From contig AP024096.1 of assembly GCA_015099395.1 (NCBI GenBank), forward strand, positions 4,030,001 to 4,094,000: DNA of 64,000 nucleotides. The letters run 5' to 3'. Below, one piece after another: positions 22,201 to 30,358 of this stretch (the first letter of the stretch is position 1; each line of letters opens with the position of its first letter). The stretch comes from Ktedonobacteria bacterium brp13. GTDB taxonomy: Bacteria; Chloroflexota; Ktedonobacteria; Ktedonobacterales; Ktedonobacteraceae. The position numbers and the translations under genes are program-made. The notes below the pieces were generated by a model that saw only the letters and a program-made list of their open reading frames with translations, searched no databases and was not told the DNA's origin.

Positions 22201-25200
22201 CGCTTCTTGCTGAGCCAGCCTGTGTATCTCGGCCTCGCGTTGCTGGCGTGGCAGTCCTCGCAGATCGATAAACGGGAGGCAGAATGCTGCCACCGGATGA
22301 ATAATCTGTACCGGCTGATCCTCCCATGTTCCGAAGGTGGTGCGCAGGCTCTCGTGACGCCCGATAAGCTCTTTCATGCATCTTTCCAGCACAAACGCAT
22401 TTAAGGCTCCACTCAGCCGCAGGGCATTCGGGACCAGGTAGGCGGCGCTACCGGGTTCGAGTTGGTCAAAGAACCAGAGGCGCTGCTGGGCAAAGGAGAG
22501 CGGAATTGGCTCCATGCGCGAAACTTTTTTCAGTTTGGGAAGGTCTCGCCTCAATTCTCCGCGCAATGCCTGCTCGATACGTTGTGCCAACCCGGCGATG
22601 GTGGGAGCCTCAAACAGACTCTGCAACAATATATCTACCTGCAAGATCTTCTGCACCCGCGTCATAACGCGAGTGGCCAGAAGGGAGTGACCACCCAGTT
22701 CAAAGAAGTTCTCGTCCTTACCGATAGCCTCACCTTCCAGTTCCAGCACCTCCTGCCAGATCCCGCTTACTACCTCCTCCAACGGCGTGTACTCCTCCCC
22801 CAACTCCCACACTCCCTCCCCTCCCTCTCGCTCCTCCTTCGGCGTCCAGCGTCCCAGCGCCTGCCGATCAATCTTCCCACTCCTCGTTAGCGGCAGCTCC
22901 TTCAGCCTGACCAAATGCGTCGGCACCATGTAGTCCGGCAACCGCTCCTGCAGCCACCCTCGCACCTCACTCCACGTCCCGCTCGCTCCCTCCTCCTCTT
23001 CCACCACGAAGCCCACCAACCTGACCTCTCCTAGCTCGCTCTCACTGACCACCACCACCGCCTCCCACACTCCCTCCCGCTCCCTCAGCACTGCCTCTAT
23101 CTCCCCCAGTTCCACCCGGTACCCCCGCACCTTCACCTGCTGATCCTTTCGTCCCAGGTACTCCAGGTTTCCATCCCCCCGATAGCGCACCCGGTCCCCC
23201 GTCCGGTAGAGCCTCCCTCCTGCCTGCTGCCCAAATGGATCGGGCACAAAGCGCTCCGCCGTCTCGGCTGCCCGTCCCACATACCCTCTTCCTTCGCCTA
23301 TCCCCCCCACATACAGCTCTCCCGCCGTTCCCACCGGCACCACCTGCTGCTGCTCGTCCAGCACATACACCCGCTGCCCGCTGAGCGCCTTTCCTATCGG
23401 CGGCATCGCTCCATCGGCCGCCTTCACTCCCACCGTCGCACACACCGTCACCTCGCTAGGACCATACGCATTACAGAACCGTCGTCCCTCTCCCCAGCGC
23501 ACTCCCAGGTCCGCCGGACACGCCTCTCCTGCCACCACCAGCGTCTGCAGGCTGCTCAGCGTGCCTGCCGGTTGCCAGCGCAGCACCGAGGGCGGCAGCG
23601 TTCCCACCGTGATCCCCCAGCGCTCCACCACCTCGGTCAGGCTCGCTCCCGGCAGCAAGCGCGGCTGGGAGGCCAGGTAGAGGCTCGCGCCCGACAGCAG
23701 GCTCACCAGCACCTCGGCCAGCGAGGCATCAAAGCTCTGCGAGGCATACTGCAAGACATGGCTGTGCGCTTCCACCGCAAACAGCTGGCTCTGTGCACGC
23801 GCCAGGTTGCCCAACCCGCGATGCGCAATCTGTACCCCTTTGGGCGTTCCCGTTGAACCCGACGTGTAGATCACATACGCCAGATTTTCAGCCTCCACCG
23901 CAACCCGCCAGCCCAGCGGGCACGTCTGCCTCGCCAGTATGGACCAGCATGAGGACACATCCAGCACAGGCAGATCGGCCGGGACCCAGTCGGGCTGTTC
24001 TCCCGAGAGCGTCACCAGCAGGTGGACCCCGGCTTCCCGCAGGATATGCCTCAGGCGGTTCTCCGGCAGCTTCTCGTCCAGTGGCAGATAGCCACCTCCG
24101 GCCTTGAGGATGCCCAGCAGCGCGATCAGCCAGGTGACCGAGCGCTCCACCTGCACCCCGACGACCACTTCGGGTCCGACGCCTTGCTCGCGCAACAGGT
24201 GTGCCAGGGCACTGGCCCACCGATCCAGGGCGGCGTAGCTCAAGGTGTGCTGCTCATCGACCAGGGCGAGTGCATCGGGGTGCCGCTGCACCTGCTCGGC
24301 GAACAGGTCACAGAACAATCGCGGCTCCACCGGCTCATGCGGTTCACCGCTCCATTGTCTCAGTAGCAAGGTCTGTTCATGGGGGGGGAGCAGAGGCAGG
24401 CGGCTCAGGGGTTGCGCGGGATCGGCAACGATGCCCTCCAGTAGCACCTGCCAGTGTTCCAGCAGACGCTGGATCGTCTCTTCCTCAAAGAGACCTGTAC
24501 TATACTCGACGCCACACTGAAGGCCCTGCTCGGTGCTGACAATATTGAAGGTGATATCAAACTTAGTGATGGTGTGATCAACGACAAAATCCTGTAAGGT
24601 GAGATCATCGAGGGTCTGCGTTTCCAGAGAGGCCTGCTGCACCCCGAAGAGCACCTGGAAGAAGGGGTGCCGGCTCAGGTCTCGTTGCGGTTGCAGTCGT
24701 TCCACCAGGTATTCAAACGGCACATCCTGGTGCGCATACGCCCCCAGGGTTACCTCGCGCACGCGAGCCAGCAGATCGAGGAAAGAAGGATTCTCCGTGA
24801 GATCCATACGCAGCACCAGCATATTGATAAAGAATCCGATTAAACCCTCCAGTTCGGCGTGGGTACGATTAGCACTGGGTGTGCCAATACTGATATCATT
24901 CTGGCCGCTATAGCGAGCGAGCAGGACCGAAAAAGCCGCCAGCAACAGCATAAATTGCGTCACACCCAACTGCTTGCCCAGCGCAACCAGTTGCTCATGT
25001 AACGAGAGAGGTAGTGTGCGCGTGAGGTATGCTCCACGGAAGGTCTGTATAGTGGGGCGAGGATGGTCCAGCGGTAACTCTAGCGGTACCGCGCCATCAA
25101 GTTGCTGTCTCCAATACTCCAGTTGTGCTTCGAGCACCTCGCCCTGCAACCAGCTTCGTTGCCAGAGGGCGAAGTCGGCATACTGGATGGGTAGCGCTGC

Positions 25201-28200
25201 TGGTTGCGAGGTCTGCCCTGTAGTAAAGGAGCGATAGAACACGATCAGTTCGCGCTGTAATACGCTATGAGACCAGCCATCCGAAACAATATGGTGCATG
25301 CTGAGCAACAGCACATGTTCATCTTTACCCAGCGCTAAAAGGAAACTGCGCAATAATGGGCCTTCTATCAGATCGAACGGGCGCTGGAAATCCTGCGCTG
25401 TCAGGCGTCGGGCCTCTGCCTCACGCACCTCTTCGCTTAATGCTCCAAGATCTATTATCGGCAGGTGAAATGGCCCGGCACGATGAATAATCTGCGCAGG
25501 CTCTTCACCATGCTCTACGAAGGTGGTACGCAGGACTTCATGCCTTTGCACGATTGCGCTCAGGCTCTGTTCCAACCCGCGCATATCCATCGCTCCATGG
25601 AGCCGCTGCGCGCTGGGTATAGTATAAGCCGTGCTATCTGGATTCAAGCGGTTGAGGAACCAGAGCCGGCGCTGTGCAAACGAGAGCGGTATATTGTCAG
25701 AACGCTCGCCCGGAACCAGCGGGGGAATGGTCTGGCTGGCTCCGCCACGCAGTTCCTGCTCGACCCGTTGCGCCAGTCCGGCTATCGTCGGATCTTCAAA
25801 CAGGCAGCGCAGAGGGATCTCGACCAGTAAGACAGAGCGTATACGGGCCATCAACTGGGTTGCTAATAACGAATGTCCACCCAGTTCAAAGAAATTGCTA
25901 TGAATGCTCACCACCGGTCGCTTCAGGATCTCGCACCAGATCTCGACCAGGAGTTCTTCGACAAAGGTACGTGGAGCAACGCTGCTCCTTACAACCTCTG
26001 CGTCGAGCGTGTGAAGTTGGGAGAGCGCACGTCGGTCTACTTTTCCATGTGGCGTACGAGGCAGGGCTTCGAGTATGACAAAGCGCGCAGGCACCATATA
26101 CTCTGGTAACCGCTGCTGTATATACTCGCGCAATTGCGCCCCCTGCTCCTGGACGTGCTGCCCTCGTAGTGGATTATTGGCATAGATGAGCCTGGACTTG
26201 ATCGCCCTGGCCTCTCCAGGAGCCAGCAGAAGGCCCGCTTCACCCAACTCACCTGCATCCTGGCGACGCAGGACAGCGATCAGATCCCCGTCAGCTCCAC
26301 CCCGATCATATGGCCAGCGAATCTCGACGTTGTAAGCAAGGCTTCGACCAAGCTCCCAGAGATCTTCTGGCTCTACACCGGATTCATTAGCGCGCTCCTC
26401 TATAGCCGCCCTGATATCGCTGACCGTGGTGATATCAGCGTTCTCTCGCTCAAGCAACAGGGTCGCATGAGTGTCGCTTTGCAGACGTGCATTCGGGATA
26501 TGACGGATGCCAATATACTCCGGACGCTGCTCCTGCAAATAGGTGCGAAGTTGCGCAATGCTGAGCGCACGCTCCCGCCAATCGAGCCAGGGAATCTCTT
26601 GATTCTGTCTTGCGTCTCCCCCGACTCTCAAGATTACGTCGTATTTAAAGCGCGTCATCTCGTTCTGGTAACGGCCACCCTTTAGCTGTACCTGGGCAAG
26701 ACTGAGCTGAGGCACCCGCTGATGAAGCGTTGCGAAAAATTCGGCATCAATGACCAGATCTTTTTCCAGAAGCTGATGCTTTTGAAGTTGTTGCCGCAAT
26801 TGGACGAGAGGAAGCGAGGGAGATGCCCGGTAGAGCTGTATCGATGCATGGAATGTCTTTAATAAAGACAGACTGCGTAATCCTCCAAGGAAGATAGTAC
26901 CACCAGGCCTCATTACCCTTGCGACGCTCGCCAGCACCTGTTCCAGGTAATGCAGATCGGGGAAATGTTGGATGACCTCGTTGATAATGACGGTATCAAA
27001 TGTTTCCATCGGAGCAACGATCTCTGCAATCTCATGAGCCGCGCCATGGTGCAGTTTGACATGTGCCAGTTCAGGCTGCTGCAACGCCACACGCCCGCGC
27101 AAACGCCCCAGAGCTACCTCGGAGAGATCGATGCCGCTATACTGCTCACAATGTGGAGCGATCCTGAACAGGAGCAGACCCGTCCCACAGCCAATCTCCA
27201 GCACACGCCTGAGGCGCAATTTGAGGATGCGGCTGACGGTATCTTCTACGCTCTCTAACACCTCTTCCTCTAACAGAGGCCGGTTGGTGTAGCTGCTAGT
27301 CCAGACGCTGGTATTAATAGCGTTATCCTGGTCTGAAAAGGCCTGTTCCTGCGCGTAAAGATTGTCGTAGAGATTCTGAAAGAGTTGAATATGCTCTGTT
27401 GTCAGGACCGTATCTGGTTCCTGTTCGTCATCGGAGAGAGCGCTTTGTACCACGTACGCTACCAGTTGCTTCTGGCGCGTCTCATCTTCGAGGGCCAGAA
27501 CCACGCTCTCTTGCACACCGGGACATTGATCGAGGACGGCTTCTATCTCACCCAACTCGATACGGTACCCACGCACTTTGACCTGCTGATCGCTGCGCCC
27601 TAAAAATTCGATCATGCCACCAGAGGTATAACGGGCGAGATCCCCTGTGCGATAGAGCCGCTCTCCCGGGAGAGCACTGAAGGGATGAGGGATAAAGCGC
27701 TCGGCGGTCCCTGCAGCATCATTCAGATACCCACGTACAACTCCCGCTCCTCCAATGTACAGTTCGCCCGCGATGCCAATCGGAACCGGACGCAAGGCAG
27801 CATCAAGTAGATAGAGATGCACATTCGCTATAGGCCGACCAATTGGAACCGGTTCGAGCAGGCTTTGACCATCATCTCGATAGACACTCGACCAGACAGT
27901 TCCCTCTGTCGGACCATACTCATTGTACAGACTGGTCGCCGGCAGGGTTTCACGATGACGCTGGACCAATGCAATAGAGCAGGCTTCACCCGCCACGATC
28001 ACTGTGCGCAGGCTGGCAAGCTGATCCTCGTACGCCTGATCCAGCAGAAAAAGATACAGAGACGGGATACTCAGCATATGGGAGATCGCCTGCCGCTCAA
28101 TAAGGTGCGGTAGCTGCGCCAGATCGTACTGGAAGTGTTCCTGCGGCAGAACCAGGCGCCCCCCACAACAGAGGGTCCAGAAGATACCGGCAACAGAACT

Positions 28201-30333
28201 ATCGAAGCTGAACGGTGAAAGCAACAGATAAGCGCCTACCGGCTCCCTATAGCAGGTAAGGCGGGCAAGCGTAGAATGGATCAGATTCTTCTGCGTAACC
28301 TGCACACCCTTTGGTTTACCAGTCGAGCCGGAGGTATGGATTACATAGGCAAGCGAGAACTCATCTGTAGAGTGGGAAGGATTAGAGCTATCCTCCGCGT
28401 CTAGTGCCCCCCAATCGCTATCCAGGCAAAATATATCGACGCCAATGCCGGGGTTCTGCTCCCTGAATGACTCCTGTGTCAGAAGGATCGGCAGAGCCAG
28501 CGTCTCCAGAAGAGCCGCTAGCCGTTCGGTGGGGAGCGCGGGATCCAGCGGGACATAGGCCGCACCGGCCTTGAGTGCGCCTACAATACCTATCAGCAAT
28601 TCCAGAGAGCGCTCCATACAGACCCCGACCATACACTCAGGACCGATGCCCCGCTTGCGCAGAAAATGAGCAAGCTGATTTGCTCTTCGATTGAGGGCCG
28701 CGTATGTCAGTTGCTGATCCTCATAGACAACCGCAAGAGCATCAGGAGTGGACAGAACCTGTTGTTCAATCAGTTTCTGTATGCAGTGAACGGAGGGGAC
28801 AGGCAGAAATGTATCGTTCCACTCTTCTAAGACGAGACGCCGCTCGGCCGGTGTGAGTAAAGGAAGATCAACCAGGGAGGTTGTAGGATCAGCCGCAATA
28901 GCCTCCAGCAGCGTCTGCCAGTGCCCAAGCAAATGTTCGATAGTCGCAGGTTCAAAAATATCGCTTTTATACTCTACCCCGCAATGAAACTCTTTTCCGC
29001 GCCTTACCGCGACAAAGGTAAGATCAAACTTGGTCGTCGTGACCTCGTTTTCGAGATGCGCGTCCTCCCATTCGGTAAAGGCGAGAGTCTCCGCAGTCTC
29101 AGGGGCTATTGCTCTATCCTCACGCTGTACAACGCTAAATGAGACCTGGAAAAGGGGGGATCGGCTCAGATCGCGTTCCGGTTGCAGCGCCTCTACTAAC
29201 TGCTCAAAGGGCACATCCTGGTGCGCGTAGGCAGCCAGCGAGACGTTGCGCGCTCGCTGGAGCACCTCCAGAAAAGAAGGATTGCCGGAGAGGTCCGTGC
29301 GCAAGACCAGAGTGTTTACGAAGAAGCCCATCAATTCCTCTAGCTCGCTACGGGATCGGTTAGCGATGGGAGTACCCACGCTGATATCGGTCTGTCCCGT
29401 ATAACGCGCCAGCAAGACCTGAAAGGCCGCCAGCAAAAGTATAAACAGGGTGACATCTTCGCGACGACAGAGTTCCAGCAACCGATCCAATAAGGACGTG
29501 GACAACCTCACCGATTGGAACACGCCCTGAAACGTCTGTACAGCTGGGCGAGGATGATCGGCAGGCAATTCAAGCGGCACGATAGCATCCAGTTGCTGTT
29601 TCCAGTAATCCAGCTGTTGCGCAAGCACCTCGCCTTGCAGCCATTCACGTTGCCAGACGGCGAAATCGGCGTACTGGATGGGGAGTGGGGCTAACGGCGA
29701 AGACTCGGTGATGGGCAACCCGCTGGCAAAGGCGTGGTAGAGGATCATCAATTCACGCATAAAGACTTCGCCGGACCAGCCGTCAGAGATGATATGGTGC
29801 ATGGTCACCAGCAAGGCATGTTCCTGTGAGCCTAGCCGTATCAGAGCAACACGCAGCAATGGCCCCTTCGTTAGATCGCAGGGATACTGTCCATCCTGCG
29901 CAACCAGCCGTTTCATTACTCCCAACTGCTCCGTCCACGATAAACTCTGTAGATCGAAGAGCGGCAAATGGATGAACCCGGTAGGATGAATGATCTGGAG
30001 CGGCTGGCCCGCACGAGACGAGAACGTTGTGCGCAAGATCTCGTGCCGTTGTATCAACATATCCAGGCTACGTGCCAGGGCGATTGTATCCAGAGTGCCT
30101 GCCAGCCGTTTGAGACCAGAGACCAGGTAAGCGGTGCTTTCCGGTTCTAACTGATGAAGGAACCACAGGCGTTGTTGAGCAAAAGACATCGGAAACGTAT
30201 TGCTGTCTCGCTTCTGGGGGTGTATCCGTTCCTGAGTAGACGTTACACCCTCTTTCTGCTGTTTCAGTTGACGCAGGAGTAGCGCCCGTTTCTCTGGTGA
30301 AAGATCTGCAATACGCCTGGTAATATCACTCAT
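13285..30333 (-). CDS. NRPS, four modules plus terminal C, with methyltransferase and epimerase
   Basis: This gene encodes a 5682-residue NRPS. I chose the ATG at 30333 because an AGAGGAAG ribosome site precedes it and the protein then begins with the family-typical N-terminal docking helix (MSDITRRIADLSPEKR). An in-frame ATG at 30393 would overlap the upstream gene. Order: C (HHIISDG ~178); A (HTSGSTG ~668, pocket D-S-A-L-I-A-E-V-W) with an embedded methyltransferase (VLEIGCGTG ~1044); PCP ~1484; C; A (~2157, pocket D-A-A-T-V-A-A-V-C, aromatic-like); PCP; C; A (~3214, pocket D-I-W-H-Q-G-F-I-S, unassigned); PCP with the LGGDS form typical before E (~3608); epimerase (HHLIIDS ~3794); C of the type that follows an epimerase (HHILMDG ~4273); A with the same pocket (~4744); PCP (~5134); terminal C (HHIITDG ~5336). 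Predicted residues 6-9, with residue 6 N-methylated and residue 8 D-configured. The third and fourth A cores are ~99% identical in DNA. Confidence 0.97.
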   Translation of the reverse strand: MSDITRRIADLSPEKRALLLRQLKQQKEGVTSTQERIHPQKRDSNTFPMSFAQQRLWFLHQLEPESTAYLVSGLKRLAGTLDTIALARSLDMLIQRHEILRTTFSSRAGQPLQIIHPTGFIHLPLFDLQSLSWTEQLGVMKRLVAQDGQYPCDLTKGPLLRVALIRLGSQEHALLVTMHHIISDGWSGEVFMRELMILYHAFASGLPITESSPLAPLPIQYADFAVWQREWLQGEVLAQQLDYWKQQLDAIVPLELPADHPRPAVQTFQGVFQSVRLSTSLLDRLLELCRREDVTLFILLLAAFQVLLARYTGQTDISVGTPIANRSRSELEELMGFFVNTLVLRTDLSGNPSFLEVLQRARNVSLAAYAHQDVPFEQLVEALQPERDLSRSPLFQVSFSVVQREDRAIAPETAETLAFTEWEDAHLENEVTTTKFDLTFVAVRRGKEFHCGVEYKSDIFEPATIEHLLGHWQTLLEAIAADPTTSLVDLPLLTPAERRLVLEEWNDTFLPVPSVHCIQKLIEQQVLSTPDALAVVYEDQQLTYAALNRRANQLAHFLRKRGIGPECMVGVCMERSLELLIGIVGALKAGAAYVPLDPALPTERLAALLETLALPILLTQESFREQNPGIGVDIFCLDSDWGALDAEDSSNPSHSTDEFSLAYVIHTSGSTGKPKGVQVTQKNLIHSTLARLTCYREPVGAYLLLSPFSFDSSVAGIFWTLCCGGRLVLPQEHFQYDLAQLPHLIERQAISHMLSIPSLYLFLLDQAYEDQLASLRTVIVAGEACSIALVQRHRETLPATSLYNEYGPTEGTVWSSVYRDDGQSLLEPVPIGRPIANVHLYLLDAALRPVPIGIAGELYIGGAGVVRGYLNDAAGTAERFIPHPFSALPGERLYRTGDLARYTSGGMIEFLGRSDQQVKVRGYRIELGEIEAVLDQCPGVQESVVLALEDETRQKQLVAYVVQSALSDDEQEPDTVLTTEHIQLFQNLYDNLYAQEQAFSDQDNAINTSVWTSSYTNRPLLEEEVLESVEDTVSRILKLRLRRVLEIGCGTGLLLFRIAPHCEQYSGIDLSEVALGRLRGRVALQQPELAHVKLHHGAAHEIAEIVAPMETFDTVIINEVIQHFPDLHYLEQVLASVARVMRPGGTIFLGGLRSLSLLKTFHASIQLYRASPSLPLVQLRQQLQKHQLLEKDLVIDAEFFATLHQRVPQLSLAQVQLKGGRYQNEMTRFKYDVILRVGGDARQNQEIPWLDWRERALSIAQLRTYLQEQRPEYIGIRHIPNARLQSDTHATLLLERENADITTVSDIRAAIEERANESGVEPEDLWELGRSLAYNVEIRWPYDRGGADGDLIAVLRRQDAGELGEAGLLLAPGEARAIKSRLIYANNPLRGQHVQEQGAQLREYIQQRLPEYMVPARFVILEALPRTPHGKVDRRALSQLHTLDAEVVRSSVAPRTFVEELLVEIWCEILKRPVVSIHSNFFELGGHSLLATQLMARIRSVLLVEIPLRCLFEDPTIAGLAQRVEQELRGGASQTIPPLVPGERSDNIPLSFAQRRLWFLNRLNPDSTAYTIPSAQRLHGAMDMRGLEQSLSAIVQRHEVLRTTFVEHGEEPAQIIHRAGPFHLPIIDLGALSEEVREAEARRLTAQDFQRPFDLIEGPLLRSFLLALGKDEHVLLLSMHHIVSDGWSHSVLQRELIVFYRSFTTGQTSQPAALPIQYADFALWQRSWLQGEVLEAQLEYWRQQLDGAVPLELPLDHPRPTIQTFRGAYLTRTLPLSLHEQLVALGKQLGVTQFMLLLAAFSVLLARYSGQNDISIGTPSANRTHAELEGLIGFFINMLVLRMDLTENPSFLDLLARVREVTLGAYAHQDVPFEYLVERLQPQRDLSRHPFFQVLFGVQQASLETQTLDDLTLQDFVVDHTITKFDITFNIVSTEQGLQCGVEYSTGLFEEETIQRLLEHWQVLLEGIVADPAQPLSRLPLLPPHEQTLLLRQWSGEPHEPVEPRLFCDLFAEQVQRHPDALALVDEQHTLSYAALDRWASALAHLLREQGVGPEVVVGVQVERSVTWLIALLGILKAGGGYLPLDEKLPENRLRHILREAGVHLLVTLSGEQPDWVPADLPVLDVSSCWSILARQTCPLGWRVAVEAENLAYVIYTSGSTGTPKGVQIAHRGLGNLARAQSQLFAVEAHSHVLQYASQSFDASLAEVLVSLLSGASLYLASQPRLLPGASLTEVVERWGITVGTLPPSVLRWQPAGTLSSLQTLVVAGEACPADLGVRWGEGRRFCNAYGPSEVTVCATVGVKAADGAMPPIGKALSGQRVYVLDEQQQVVPVGTAGELYVGGIGEGRGYVGRAAETAERFVPDPFGQQAGGRLYRTGDRVRYRGDGNLEYLGRKDQQVKVRGYRVELGEIEAVLREREGVWEAVVVVSESELGEVRLVGFVVEEEEGASGTWSEVRGWLQERLPDYMVPTHLVRLKELPLTRSGKIDRQALGRWTPKEEREGGEGVWELGEEYTPLEEVVSGIWQEVLELEGEAIGKDENFFELGGHSLLATRVMTRVQKILQVDILLQSLFEAPTIAGLAQRIEQALRGELRRDLPKLKKVSRMEPIPLSFAQQRLWFFDQLEPGSAAYLVPNALRLSGALNAFVLERCMKELIGRHESLRTTFGTWEDQPVQIIHPVAAFCLPFIDLRGLPRQQREAEIHRLAQQEAQRPFDLAQGPLLRVLLLRSTALEHVLLLTMHHIVSDGWSAGIFQRELTALYRAFIAGLPSPLLPLAIQYADFAYWQRSWLQGEVLETQLNYWKRQLADIPALELPTDHPRPPVQTFNGAIEAISLPVALYEELVALSRQEHITFFMLLLAAFQVLLARYTGQSDISVGTPIANRTRNELEGLIGFFVNTLVMRCDLSGNPTFVGLLARVRRVALDAFAHQDVPFEQLVDIVQPERDLSRSPLFSIMFSVQQAPTPGEEIQGLTFQGLGMENPSAKFDLTFTILSDPRGLRCGLEYNRDLFEASTIRRLLGHWHTLLKNIVSSPQARLSEFSLLTEADYHRVVKEWNETQRSYPRERLSTLVEAQAIRTPERIAIQDEEGSLSYAALNRLSSQFAHLLRQQGVQERMPVAVCLPRSLEGAIAVLGILKAGNVYVPLDPTAPVERVQSLLQQMQAAVLVTLGAPSLQGLGVPVLSIPACWADLLAASWEPVSSTVQAQETAYIMYTSGSTGRPKGVMVSHQAIVNRLCWGLEDVCLCSEDRVAQLASWSFDIALWELLGPWLVGACSVLLSNDQVKDSALLIQRVQQEAITILHLVPSLLHALLQDAAFGQCGSVRSLQCGGEAVSVELVRRAFAELGVEVHQFYGPTEAAISVTGWTGKSQQQIEHLSLGRPIANTQLYLVDRSWELVPPGMRGEIWIGGEAVAQGYLQQPEQTAERFVPDPYSGKAGARVYRTGDEGRYRSNGELEFVGRRDSQVKLRGYRVEPGEIEALLQEHPAVGDTVVTVQNDAAGRPRLVAFVVPRERETQIESDILRDYLQAKLPAYMVPSAFIVLAELPLTQNGKVDRDALLRLYDSSMLPTQSFVAPHTDNERTLASIWTSVLGSKQVGIHDNFFALGGDSILSIQVIARARQVGLHLTTKQLFQYQTIAQLAAQAQTGKISETDQAPLTGSVLLSPIQRWFFAQDLPERHHYNQALLLEMQQRLRSDWLLQAIRHLLRQHDALRLRFVQDAAGWRQEYAEPPATPPFIHIDLSALSTELQKITLERLAEAAQKSLDQALSPLLRCLVFDNGEEHPGNLLFIAHHLIIDSVSWRILLTDLETAYLQLSRNEAIALPAKTTSFQQWTADLQQAAQSTTFYQEQSYWLSAQRMQEQPLHVDMPGGDNTLASSEQIVVALSEEETRALLQQVPTVYQTQVNDILLTAVALTFASWTQHNLLLVDLEGHGREEIFENVDLSRTVGWFSTQYPVLLDTRQALDPGSAIKAIKEQLRQVPQHGIGYGVLRYMSNDPAISEQFADLPQAQVSFNYLGQFDPLFAGLSLLRPAHASSGSPFSQKGQRSYLFMLNGAIIDGRLRMVWQYSRQMHKPETVQRLAQRFLTELQNLIAHCQTSEAGGYTPSDFPLVPLTQPILDQLVQEVRAGGLAIEDIYPLSPMQAGLLFHSLYEQDAGVYFEQLNWTIRGDLNVSAWRRAWQRVIDQHAVLRTRFYWQESLKPFQIVYRHVELPWNYYDWRGLPVSEQQARLAMLLSELRQQGFDLQVTPLLRLTLIRLDEDTYTFVENIHHILMDGWSQPLLFQEVLTSYRAYCQEQEPRLVSPRPYRDYIAWLQQQETTQTERFWREYLAGFTRPTLLSVDWRVGIQSISSYEKMGGAQFILTDEMAGTLQNFAQQHQLTVNTIVQGAWALTLAHYSGEDAVVFGSIVAGRPAELPGVESMIGLFINTLPVHIRIESERAAIDWLAQLQKQHIELQQYSYTPLVEIQRLSEVPAKQSLFEYALGFQNYPADLSSARDQLSKLDIQAVPGIEHSNYPLMLKVVIGGAHSFLELSYDKTRFEHATIEALLAHLHLQLTALMNQYQQPLAQLPRLTEADRHRVVKEWNETQRSYPRERLSTLVEAQAIRTPECIAIQDEEGSLSYAALNRLSSQFAHLLRQQGVQERMPVAVCLPRSLEGAIAVLGILKAGNVYVPLDPTAPVERVQSLLQQTQAAVLVTLGAPSLQGLGVPVLSIPACWADLLTASWEPVSSTVQAQETAYIMYTSGSTGRPKGVMVSHQAIVNRLCWGLEDVCLCSEDRVAQLASWSFDIALWELLGPWLVGACSVLLSNDQVKDSALLIQRVQQEAITILHLVPSLLHALLQDAAFGQCGSVRSLQCGGEAVSVELVRRAFAELGVEVHQFYGPTEAAISVTGWTGKSQQQIEHLSLGRPIANTQLYLVDRSWELVPPGMRGEIWIGGEAVAQGYLQQPEQTAERFVPDPYSGKAGARVYRTGDEGRYRSNGELEFVGRRDGQVKLRGYRVEPGEIEALLQQHPIVDDCIVQVDESNKGDQRLVAYIIGAKSAVSSTEELRTYLQARLPEYMVPTFFMFLEVWPLTVNSKVDRQALPAPVSERQPTSESNLQTALRSPIEELLAEMWCELLGCSFVAGDDDFFMLGGHSILATQFVSRVRAVLHIEMPLHKFFRNSKLVDFTRLVEQALRGEQEEDALPLLPVPRTAEPLPLSFAQQRLWFIDQMVSDRTTYLVPGARRLEGPLKLSAFAHSVDALVQRHESLRTTFSVQVSEPVQIIHPARPLRLPVIDLSALAQDIREAEARRLVEKEVQNPCDLQQGPLFRVSLIRLNHTMHIFITVLHHIITDGWSDDILFRELTTLYRAFVNGEPSPLPPLTVQYADFAVWQRNSLQGEVLQRHLDYWKRQLEGATPLLLPADYPRQAMQCYRGAASFFMLPSDLSQQLIAFSRQEGVTLFMSLLAAFQTVLCRISRQTDVVVGTDIANRTHKDTEGLIGFFVNLLALRMDFSGSPRLRSVLRRVREVVLGAYAHQDIPFEMIVEHLKLERSVNRTPLIQVLFVLQNTPHTSQEVADIVVKPVGSETSTVKFDIALFVHEHPDGIAVAINYSTDLFKESTIAALMQRFELVIRTLVTSPDTSVDAVEILTAEEKQEQVRAEAALQSASNKGLRASKGEAIDLSKLGTWQFGQKKR
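15295..16593 (-). repeat. A-domain core duplicate, copy in module 9
   Basis: This 1.3-kb block matches 19885-21183 at a constant offset of 4590, with about ten differences counted by eye. It runs from the C-A linker (VVKEWNETQ) to core motif A8 (GYRVEPGEIEAL), so the substrate-binding core is shared while the C-terminal A subdomain and PCP are not. Confidence 0.92.
18020..19365 (-). other. Epimerization (E) domain
   Basis: This domain follows a PCP with the LGGDS form. It carries HHLIIDSVSW as active site, EGHGRE, and the NYLGQFD motif near its end, all typical of NRPS epimerases. The next C domain opens with an YPLSPMQAGLLFH segment and has HHILMDG, the form seen in C domains that accept a D-residue. 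Residue 8 is therefore predicted to be D-configured. Confidence 0.9.
19885..21183 (-). repeat. A-domain core duplicate, copy in module 8
   Basis: This is the partner of 15295-16593. Both encode the same pocket reading D-I-W-H-Q-G-F-I-S, so residues 8 and 9 of the product should be the same amino acid, the first epimerised. Confidence 0.92.
22479..24729 (-). repeat. C(part)-A-PCP duplicate, copy in module 7
   Basis: This 2.25-kb block matches 36781-39031 at offset 14302, with about eight differences by eye apart from a divergent 69-bp patch (22642-22710) in the PCP. It covers the end of a C domain, a whole aromatic-type A domain, the PCP and the start of the next C domain. Confidence 0.92.
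26170..27420 (-). other. Methyltransferase domain embedded in A domain (probable N-MT)
   Basis: This is an insertion of about 400 residues between core motifs A8 and A9/A10 of the first A domain of the 30333-13285 NRPS. The SAM-binding motif I reads VLEIGCGTG, followed by FRIAPHC and a GIDLS acidic strand end. The A-domain C-terminal part (EYMVPARFVIL, GKVDRRAL) resumes after it. The position and motif match N-methyltransferase insertions of cyanobacterial and myxobacterial NRPSs, so the amino nitrogen of residue 6 is the likely target. Confidence 0.8.
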
Positions 30334-30358
30334 TTGATTTCTTCCTCTTTGCTTCGAC

